Of a DNA stretch of 64,000 bases, positions 58,087-64,000 are shown piece by piece. Both the position numbers and the translations under genes were made by a program. The notes below the pieces were generated by a model. The model was not told the origin of the DNA. It searched no databases and worked only from the letters and a program-made list of their open reading frames with translations. Source of the DNA: Bacillota bacterium (lineage in GTDB: Bacteria > Bacillota > Clostridia > DSM-8532); assembly GCA_023415205.1 (NCBI GenBank), contig JAEZLR010000038.1:1-64000 (forward strand), read 5' to 3'. Within the stretch, counting starts at the first letter, position 1; every line of letters starts with the position of its first letter.

Positions 58087-59340
58087 ATGAGTATTATAAC
58101 AAACCTGACACGAATTTGGCTAACCCGTTCAACCAAACCCTTCCTATTTATAAACGAATACGACCAACAGCTTCCATTTGCAGACTGTGAAAATTTAGGT
58201 TTATATGTTCATATTCCCTTTTGCAAAAACATCTGCAATTTCTGTCCCTATTGCAAGGTCAAATATTCTAAGGAATTATGTGACCGATATATAGATGCTC
58301 TGCTTCGGGAAATCCATCTCGTGGGTAGTCAGTATAGTGGTAAAAAAATGGCGACAAGTCTGTATTTCGGTGGTGGCACGCCAGCTCTTGCTGCTGATCG
58401 GCTCAAGGAAATTATAGATGCTATTCAAGAGTATTACAGCATTACTGAGGGCATTGGTATAGAGTTGCATCCCGATAATGTAAATCCATCTATTCTTAAG
58501 ACTTTGAAGGATGCCGGAGTAACAAAAATAAGTATTGGTATTCAGTCCTTCCAGAAGAAATTCCAGAACATCTTAGGTAGAACGAATGTTGATCCCTCAG
58601 CACTAAAGGAAGCGTTATCTGAAGTTCCATTTGAAACGGTTTCCATGGATTTTATTTTTGCTCTGCCGGCCCAGACATTCGAAGATTTGAAGGCTGATAT
58701 TGATGCTGCGTTCCAAAACGGTGCAAACCATGTGGCGATTTATCCGTTCATTGACTTTACTTTTACTTCAAGTACAGTATCGGCAATGCCTAAAAAAGAA
58801 AAGCAAGCACTCTTGGATGCAATTACGATTTACTGCATGGATAAGGGGTATACCCGTAGCTCCATCTGGACATTCTCAAGCGAAAAGCAGGCAGGATACT
58901 CTTCCATGACCAGAGATAATTTTTTGGGCTTTGGGTGCTCAGCAACCACTTTATTGAAAGAACAGTTTAAGATCAACACCTTTTCTGTAGAAGAATATTG
59001 CAAAAGAGTTGATGAAGGAAAACTTCCGACCTCTTTGACGATTCGGTTCTCCTTACGCCAGCGCATGATTTATTATCTGTTCTGGACTGCGTACAGTACC
59101 AAAGTAGACGCCAAAGCTTTTGAAAAATTCTTTGGGGTTCCTTTGAAAAGCATGTATGGTATTGAATTGAAAATTGCTAAAATGCTGGGATTTGCTACGG
59201 AAGAGAACGATGTCTATCGCATGACGCTAAAAGGCGCATTTTACTATCACTATTATGAGAACTTTTACACTCTGGCTTATATTGACAAAATGTGGGGGAT
59301 CATGAGAAGAGAAGCGTTTCCCCCCAAAATAGAGTTATAG
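58087..59340 (+). CDS. HemN-like radical SAM protein (coproporphyrinogen oxidase family)
   Basis: This 417-residue member of the HemN/HemW/HutW group begins LGLYVHIPFCKNICNFCPYC with Cys46, Cys50, Cys53 and Cys56, has the GGG segment YFGGGTPALAADRLKEII, and the SISIGIQSFQ-type helix (KISIGIQSFQKKFQNILGR). Members oxidise coproporphyrinogen III, deliver heme, or open the heme ring anaerobically (HutW/ChuW). Which of these applies here is unclear; the C-terminal region (from about residue 300) is not obviously HemN-like. It is co-transcribed with the SPASM-like radical SAM gene and converges with a minus-strand cluster 21 bases away. Confidence 0.85.
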   Translation: MSIITNLTRIWLTRSTKPFLFINEYDQQLPFADCENLGLYVHIPFCKNICNFCPYCKVKYSKELCDRYIDALLREIHLVGSQYSGKKMATSLYFGGGTPALAADRLKEIIDAIQEYYSITEGIGIELHPDNVNPSILKTLKDAGVTKISIGIQSFQKKFQNILGRTNVDPSALKEALSEVPFETVSMDFIFALPAQTFEDLKADIDAAFQNGANHVAIYPFIDFTFTSSTVSAMPKKEKQALLDAITIYCMDKGYTRSSIWTFSSEKQAGYSSMTRDNFLGFGCSATTLLKEQFKINTFSVEEYCKRVDEGKLPTSLTIRFSLRQRMIYYLFWTAYSTKVDAKAFEKFFGVPLKSMYGIELKIAKMLGFATEENDVYRMTLKGAFYYHYYENFYTLAYIDKMWGIMRREAFPPKIEL

Positions 59341-59361
59341 CTTTGTCAGAATATACAGTGT

Positions 59362-60093
59362 CTACAGTCTACAGTTTTTGTTTCCACACAGGTTGTCGGT
59401 GCAGTTCTGACATTTCAGGGCTGCGTTTGTTTCTTCGAAGAATCTTTCGGGATGGAGGAAGAAACATATCTCCCATACGAGGAAAACGGCTATGGCCAGA
59501 GCGAAGAGACTGATTGCATAGAATCCCAGGGTAAAGAGTAACGGAGAAAACATCATCATATGATCCCAATTAAAAATTCGACAGGTGGTACAGCAACGAT
59601 TTTTCAGAATCAAGACCCTAAAAGGACACCAAAAGAGGACGAAGGTCAGATCTAAGACATAGAACACCACTGAAAAGAGGAAGAGCTCCTTTTTCGTTAT
59701 CCACTTCATCATCCACAGAACGCCGATTCCAGCCACAAGTATTACCCAGATCAGTAGAACCTTTAAAGAATCAATCCCGCCTTTCTTAACAAAGGCGACG
59801 AGCTCTTTTCTATCCAGCAATTTCTTCATGGGCTGATAAAATTCCTTGAATTGTTTCACTGAGCCTAAGGGTAAGTAACCCTTTGCCGGTATCAATTGAA
59901 GAACCATACCCACAATCCATCCAGCCCAGAGCAAATGGAGCCAAGAAAATGTGCTGAAAAAATTAAACCCGTCCAGAACAGAAAAGCTCTGTGGATCAGC
60001 AAAACACATGACGATTACAAAAGCCAGTACAGAAAGCCGAAACAGGTATCTTGTCTTATATAGTTTTCTCAATTGAGGAAGTTTAGTTTTCAT
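59362..60093 (-). CDS. Cys-rich integral membrane protein of unknown function
   Basis: This 243-residue protein has about five or six membrane helices. Its marked feature is two cysteine groups at membrane boundaries: FWCPFRVLILKNRCCTTCRIFNWDHMM (about residues 155-182) and a C-terminal KCQNCTDNLCGNKNC. The spacing could hold Fe-S clusters, heme or zinc, but no known family is recognised. It lies downstream of a symmetric operator-like sequence at 60156-60206, from which it is probably expressed. Since it faces the two radical SAM genes and leads a divergent block, a redox or membrane-electron role for their reaction is a possible guess. Confidence 0.7.
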   Translation of the reverse strand: MKTKLPQLRKLYKTRYLFRLSVLAFVIVMCFADPQSFSVLDGFNFFSTFSWLHLLWAGWIVGMVLQLIPAKGYLPLGSVKQFKEFYQPMKKLLDRKELVAFVKKGGIDSLKVLLIWVILVAGIGVLWMMKWITKKELFLFSVVFYVLDLTFVLFWCPFRVLILKNRCCTTCRIFNWDHMMMFSPLLFTLGFYAISLFALAIAVFLVWEICFFLHPERFFEETNAALKCQNCTDNLCGNKNCRL

Positions 60094-60155
60094 GTTTTAA
60101 TGCTCACATCACTCTTTTTCCTTTATTCGCAACCATGGAGTTCGTTGCAAAAAAA

Positions 60156-60206
60156 CGTTTGACACACATAATATTATATATTTTATAATACGATGTATGT
60201 CAAACG
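60156..60206. promoter_or_regulatory. Long imperfect palindrome carrying TTGACA on both strands, promoter/operator
   Basis: CGTTTGACACACAT (60156-60169) and ATGTATGTCAAACG (60193-60206) are 14-bp arms with one mismatch, 23 bp of A+T-rich DNA between them. TTGACA occurs in each arm. On the minus strand TTGACA at 60203-60198 is 17 bases from TATATA (60180-60175), giving a plausible promoter for the membrane-protein gene. Confidence 0.65.
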
Positions 60207-60260
60207 AAATTTCTCCCGTTTTGCAGGATTCCTTAACCAAAGCGTGTAAGCTTGAGAGTT

Positions 60261-60917
60261 CTATACTTCGGTTCCAAAGATAATTTTTGTGAATAGTGTC
60301 CGCGTTCTATCCGGGCCAAGCATCTTAAGGAATATATTGGTGGAAGGACCGCCATTCTTCAAAAGCCCATTGACATACTCAGCGGATTTAGCACGTTTTT
60401 TGTCCCTGTCAGGGCAAAGCTCAGCGGTCTTAAAACACTCCAAATACTCGTCCACAAAAGTAAGGAACGCGTTTTCAAAATCGGATTGATGCTTTTTCCC
60501 AGCCCGTTTAGCAAAAGAGGGGCTGAGCTTCATATCATCATACCAATGCTTGCCCAGATCATGGTCGGGTAAATGGCAAAGCTTCTGTTTAATGCTCATG
60601 AGAGCATTAAGGTCGCACTCGGTGCCAATGAAGGTATCATAGAGCTCCACGAGCAAGGTTTTTTTAGTAAAGACCGTCATGTAATCAAAGGACAAAAGGG
60701 GAAGGTCTCGTTCAATGGGATTAATCACCAGCATCTCCATGGTAAATAGCCCCATAAGCCCTTTAACCTCCATGGAGGAAACATTACCAAGACCTTCACC
60801 GGTGAACCAGCGTATGGTAAACCGCATGGGTCCATATTTGATCTTTGAAAACTCACCTGGGTCCCGCTCCGTCAAGGGATAAGCGTTCATTAATTTTGCA
60901 AGTGCTTGATTAACCAT
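60261..60917 (-). CDS. Protein with distant resemblance to ferredoxin-dependent bilin reductases
   Basis: The 218-residue soluble protein is not a firm match to any family. Features recalling bilin reductases (HY2/PcyA): INPIERDLPLLSFDYMTVF resembles the P-x-x-x-LP-x-x-x-D substrate strand, GKHWYDDMKLSPSFAKR the W-x-x-x-x-S region, and the C-terminal LLKNGGPSTNIFLKMLGPDRTRTLFTKIIFG has the spacing of the ...N-x-x-T-x-x-x-L-x-x-x-x-G-x-x-x-x-x-x-x-x-x-x-F end. Bilin reductases use ferredoxin to reduce linear tetrapyrroles. ATG 60917 follows AGGAGG and overlaps the upstream membrane gene. The assignment rests on inspection by eye and may be wrong. Confidence 0.45.
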   Translation of the reverse strand: MVNQALAKLMNAYPLTERDPGEFSKIKYGPMRFTIRWFTGEGLGNVSSMEVKGLMGLFTMEMLVINPIERDLPLLSFDYMTVFTKKTLLVELYDTFIGTECDLNALMSIKQKLCHLPDHDLGKHWYDDMKLSPSFAKRAGKKHQSDFENAFLTFVDEYLECFKTAELCPDRDKKRAKSAEYVNGLLKNGGPSTNIFLKMLGPDRTRTLFTKIIFGTEV

Positions 60918-61554
60918 CCAATCCTCCTAATAACGCGTCAGGTTTATAAAGTCCAGCCTTATGCAGCATCATTACCCCACCCAGGAGAGCACCTTGGGAC
61001 ACGATATTCGTAAACTGAGCAATCCAATGCATGGTTGAAGAATCATCGAATTTTGCTGAAAGATAGCCCATGCCTAACATCGTGATAAAGGAGGTTATAA
61101 AGAGTATCATGGCTAAAGGACGTTTCATGCGTCGTGCAATGACAAATAAAAGCCACTGGGTACCGGCGCATCCCAAGGTTTGCCCGACGATGAATAGTAG
61201 ATTACTATTATACACGGGAACCATACCCACACCGCACAAAGGGAGGCTGCTTTTTTCCTTTCGGGTAAGCATGGCGATAAGGGATATGAATACCAGCAGA
61301 AAGCCTGGGGCCTGGATGGGGAAAAAGGCAAGGTCAAGGGCAACAAAATCACATATATTGAGGGCATAGAGTATTTTCCATGCTGCTTTATACAATCCGC
61401 TTATCAGTACCATAACTGCACCAGCGGCCAAAAGTGCAAATGCCCCCTTGACCATTTTATTATAAAGGTCACGTGCCAGTATCACCGCCGAGACGGAGAA
61501 CAATAGAACAGGAATAAAATCAACCAGAGCCATTGAAACATTAATACCGTTCAT
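60910..61554 (-). CDS. Polytopic membrane protein, unknown function
   Basis: This 214-residue protein has about six membrane helices and no recognised motif. It starts NGINVSMALVDFIPVLLFSVSAVILARDL and contains a cluster of basic residues at LTRKEKSSL and ARRMKRPL on cytosolic loops. There are Cys and His residues near the third helix (LPLCGVGM, GQTLGCAGTQW). It overlaps the bilin-reductase-like gene by 8 bases, so the two are co-expressed. A transport or scaffold role in the same pathway is inferred only from that overlap. Confidence 0.65.
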   Translation of the reverse strand: MNGINVSMALVDFIPVLLFSVSAVILARDLYNKMVKGAFALLAAGAVMVLISGLYKAAWKILYALNICDFVALDLAFFPIQAPGFLLVFISLIAMLTRKEKSSLPLCGVGMVPVYNSNLLFIVGQTLGCAGTQWLLFVIARRMKRPLAMILFITSFITMLGMGYLSAKFDDSSTMHWIAQFTNIVSQGALLGGVMMLHKAGLYKPDALLGGLDG

Positions 61555-61692
61555 AGCGCCACCCTTAATCCTTTATTTTTAATGTGGATCCCACTCGCCA
61601 TCTAAAGATTCCAACGCAAACAAAGGTCATTCCTTGTGTGACCAGTGATGCGTTCGGTTACCTGTGCGAACCGGGTCCTAAGAGCCGTCTCA

Positions 61693-62517
61693 CTACTTGA
61701 TAAAATCCCATTTGAGGAGACTGTGAAGCGGAATGAAGGGGATGAGAATCGGGGTTCTTTTCACATAGGCCTGGTAGTCCTCACGCTGGCCATAGCTTTT
61801 ATTTTGTCTTGTTTCAAGGCGTTTGGCGCCACTGAACATGACATAGAGGATGAGAATGTAGCCCAGAATGGCCATCACCCATTGCCAAATACCCTGAAGC
61901 CCACCAAAAGCGGAAACGAATACACCCGTCCAGAAGAGAATCTCACCAAAATAATTGGGGCAGCGCACAAACTTATAGAGCCCCCTATCACAGAAACGGC
62001 CGGGGTCCTGTTTCTTGGCAGCACTTTTCTGCATGTCGGAAACGGTTTCAATGACCAGAGCCAAAGCCATGATGAACGCCCCGATCCACGGCAATATACC
62101 TTGCTGGAGGTTGTTGGCAATACGATAGGAGATAGGGGATGTTTGGGCCACATATAAAGCGATGACACTAATCCAAATGACCACCTTGACGAAAAGGGGC
62201 ATGGGTTTTTCGGATTTTGTCGTCTCTTCAAGGGTTTTACGATAGGAGAGGCTTTTAAGCTCCCGGACAATGAGAAAGCCACTGAGGCGAATGCCGTAGA
62301 TGATGAGCAACAGACATTGAATCAGGCATGCGCCGGACAGAGCGGTATGAAACATGATGATAAGCGTGATACCCACGCCGCTTACGGCCAGTCCATAGCC
62401 GATGGAAAGAAAGTAAACAAATTTATAAAAGCCTACTGCTGAAAGGACTGCGCATACAATGGCCAATATCCCGATGAGTGGTGGAAAAGCAAGATTCCAA
62501 GCTTCTTGAAACGTCAT
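61693..62517 (-). CDS. DUF1295 family membrane enzyme (steroid-reductase/methyltransferase-like)
   Basis: This 274-residue membrane protein has about seven helices and the DUF1295 signature RCPNYFGEILFWTGVFVSAFG near the C-terminus, preceded by the SDMQKSAAKKQDPGRFCDRGLYKFV loop. The fold is related to steroid 5-alpha reductases and isoprenylcysteine methyltransferases; NADPH or SAM binds in the C-terminal part. The actual substrate is not known. ATG 62517 is chosen over TTG 62532, 8 bases after GGGGGG. It is separated by 138 bases from the membrane-protein gene downstream and adjoins the NmrA-like gene upstream. Confidence 0.85.
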   Translation of the reverse strand: MTFQEAWNLAFPPLIGILAIVCAVLSAVGFYKFVYFLSIGYGLAVSGVGITLIIMFHTALSGACLIQCLLLIIYGIRLSGFLIVRELKSLSYRKTLEETTKSEKPMPLFVKVVIWISVIALYVAQTSPISYRIANNLQQGILPWIGAFIMALALVIETVSDMQKSAAKKQDPGRFCDRGLYKFVRCPNYFGEILFWTGVFVSAFGGLQGIWQWVMAILGYILILYVMFSGAKRLETRQNKSYGQREDYQAYVKRTPILIPFIPLHSLLKWDFIK

Positions 62518-62532
62518 AGTGATACCCCCCAA

Positions 62533-63375
62533 TTAATAACAGCTTTTAATGTATTCTTTAAAGCTCAACTTTCCGTATTTGTGATCGGCGACCATTTCTT
62601 CCGATAGGGTCCATTTTGAAAACTTGATAATGGCTTCTTTACCATTCTTTTTACGCTTGGCCAAAGCAGCCAGAATGGTGAATAGGAACGCAGGGGCCCG
62701 CTTAATCACAGCAGGCTTTCCTGCCGCTTCAAAAAACATACGTGCAATTTCTTCATAGGAATAGGTTTCTGTGCCGCCGATATCATAGGTAACATTCTCA
62801 TCATTCATATGTAACAGGACAAAATCGGCAAGGTCGGTGGTGTCTATTACATTGGCATGTACGGGCTTTTTGCCCAGTAATGTCACGGTACCCTTTTCGA
62901 TCATGGGCATAAACACTTTTGCAATGTCGTAAAAATAGCCAGTAGGGCGGTGGATGACATAGGCTATTCCACTCTTTTTCAGTTCCTGTTCAAAAAGATG
63001 CTTAGCATGGAGCATGGGCACTGAAGGGTCCCCATCTGCTTTAAGCACTGAAATGTAAATAAATTTCTTTACACCGGCGGCCTTGGCCTCTTCCAGAAGA
63101 TTTAAATTACCCTGATAATCGATATCGTAATTGGTCACCGTTGCTGATGAACCAGTCAGGCCGACGGTTGTGATAACGATTTCAGCACCCTGGCATAGGC
63201 CAGTGAGAGAAGCCTTATGGGTGATATCCACTTGTTTGGAAGTGATTTTACCTTTAACCTCCGGGATGTCCCGCGCCACCATGTCCAGTGCGGTCACCTC
63301 ATGGCCGTCGCGTACCAAGGCGCGAAGTATGTCGCTGCCTAGCTTTCCAAATGCTCCTGCAAGAACTACTTTCAT
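62533..63375 (-). CDS. NmrA-like NAD(P)-binding reductase (atypical SDR)
   Basis: This 280-residue Rossmann protein begins KVVLAGAFGKLGSDILRALV (glycine-rich loop G-A-F-G-K-L-G) and has GAEIVITTVGLTG, GVKKFIYISVLKADGDP and YVIHRPTGYFYDIAKVFMP. No Tyr-x3-Lys motif is visible, as in atypical SDR/NmrA proteins. The group includes the 8-vinyl reductase BciA of chlorophyll synthesis as well as many quinone or sugar reductases. ATG 63375 follows GAGTGAGG; GTG 63384 is an alternative. It ends where the DUF1295 gene begins. A reductase role in a tetrapyrrole path is inference. Confidence 0.82.
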   Translation of the reverse strand: MKVVLAGAFGKLGSDILRALVRDGHEVTALDMVARDIPEVKGKITSKQVDITHKASLTGLCQGAEIVITTVGLTGSSATVTNYDIDYQGNLNLLEEAKAAGVKKFIYISVLKADGDPSVPMLHAKHLFEQELKKSGIAYVIHRPTGYFYDIAKVFMPMIEKGTVTLLGKKPVHANVIDTTDLADFVLLHMNDENVTYDIGGTETYSYEEIARMFFEAAGKPAVIKRAPAFLFTILAALAKRKKNGKEAIIKFSKWTLSEEMVADHKYGKLSFKEYIKSCY

Positions 63376-63437
63376 AAACCTCACTCCAATCCTTTATTAA
63401 TTTCCTTACAGAATAATCTGTAGGATAAGGCACTCAA

Positions 63438-64000
63438 CTATTTCATTTTCTCCTTTGCCCGCTTATCATTGATGATCTTCATATGCTCTGCATTAATCAG
63501 TGAAACATTGTTTTCCCTCGCCCAGGCCACACATCCTCTAAGGGCGGTGGGTAGGAAAATACGCGGTACTTTAACAAGCATGGCGCAAGCATCATCAGTG
63601 AATTTCACCACATCGTCAATGCGGTCAGCGGCATATCGGACGGAATCAATGGAAGCCTCGCGTATGGGTAAAAGCTGAGCGTGGGGGCGACGGAACCGTG
63701 TATACCAGAAGTTTTTACTGTCCCGATAGCCGTAGTCCACAGGGACATTGGGAAAAGAGCCTCCACGAACACCGTTGACAATAGCGTCATAGTATTTTTC
63801 TTTCATCAAAATCTTGTCTACCCTTAGAATGAAGTGGGCACCAAATTTTGATGTGATGCCATTAAAATCATGATAAGGAGGTTCGTAACCATCCAGGCAG
63901 CCCGGTTTATCGGCTTGGGCACCATCCAGCTCACGCATCCAGGTGCATTCAAATACCTGGTAGGCTTCTTTCACAACCTTGGGGAAGTCTTCCTCGGGAT
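63438..64000 (-). CDS. PCP-reductase-like domain protein, N-terminus outside the window
   Basis: The frame is open to the window edge at 64000, so at least 186 residues are visible and the start is missing. The C-terminal part (FTDDACAMLVKVPRIFLPTALRGCVAWARENNVSLINAEHMKIINDKRAKEK, about the last 55 residues) has the pattern of the protochlorophyllide-reductase-57-kDa-subunit domain: A-x-x-x-L-x-x-x-P-x-x-x...-A-x-x-x-x-x-x-x-I. The upstream region (ECTWMRELDGAQADKPGCLDGY; GGSFPNVPVDYGYRDSKNF) is not recognised. It precedes the NmrA-like gene by 62 bases. Domain call is by eye and moderate. Confidence 0.5.
   Translation of the reverse strand, partial: PEEDFPKVVKEAYQVFECTWMRELDGAQADKPGCLDGYEPPYHDFNGITSKFGAHFILRVDKILMKEKYYDAIVNGVRGGSFPNVPVDYGYRDSKNFWYTRFRRPHAQLLPIREASIDSVRYAADRIDDVVKFTDDACAMLVKVPRIFLPTALRGCVAWARENNVSLINAEHMKIINDKRAKEKMK

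Overview
The window looks like chromosomal DNA from an anaerobic, low-to-moderate G+C, probably spore-forming Firmicute of class Clostridia. Pointers are pyruvate formate-lyase with its activase, a flavodiiron protein, a DUF2935 protein, a SigZ-type ECF sigma factor, VanRS-like regulators, strong AGGAGG ribosome sites, frequent GTG/TTG starts and many U-tailed terminators. No rRNA, tRNA, CRISPR array, prophage or insertion sequence was seen. The genus cannot be fixed from the sequence alone.

Layout. 0-7.5 kb: the tail of an SLH (S-layer) protein, a DUF2935 protein, a three-gene metal-type operon (ArsP/YraQ permease, cysteine-rich small protein, SigZ-like sigma factor with a Cys-rich tail), a rifampin ADP-ribosyltransferase (arr), small flavin/redox genes, tspO and a DUF362-ferredoxin protein. 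7.6-17 kb: a monosaccharide (xylose-type) ABC importer, followed by a membrane-anchored binding protein, LytS/YesM-type kinase, YesN-type regulator and a XylF-like lipoprotein. This matches the XylFII-LytS-YesN xylose-sensing arrangement known from clostridia. 17-22.5 kb, minus strand: a molybdenum hydroxylase operon (Mo, FAD and 2Fe-2S subunits) with a membrane protein, a MobA/MocA-like nucleotidyltransferase and a THEP1-like NTPase. It faces deoC and a GntR/UTRA regulator across a promoter region that carries a 9-bp repeat array.

24.5-34 kb: a formate/nitrite-type channel, an MBL hydrolase, an M23 peptidase without signal peptide, two regulators and a ~1,700-residue S-layer-anchored protein with three GLUG-type modules. 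34-39 kb: a DtxR-type regulator and a four-gene YclNOPQ-like siderophore importer with two palindromes at its promoter. 39-46 kb: a UvrA paralogue with a double-headed MerR regulator, an ABC exporter with its own HTH regulator, and an XRE regulator paired with a small membrane protein that shares its C-terminal domain. 46-52 kb: flavodiiron protein, a cupin gene relic, VanRS-like two-component system, S11 carboxypeptidase and a GNAT-membrane fusion. 52-57 kb: pflB-pflA and an amino acid permease.

57-64 kb holds the least explained block. Two radical SAM enzymes (one HemN-like) converge on a minus-strand series: a Cys-rich membrane protein, a protein with distant resemblance to ferredoxin-dependent bilin reductases, another membrane protein, a DUF1295 enzyme, an NmrA-like reductase and a truncated protein ending in a PCP-reductase-like domain. 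Several of these folds recur in tetrapyrrole chemistry. I propose, as inference only, an anaerobic tetrapyrrole or bilin modification locus.
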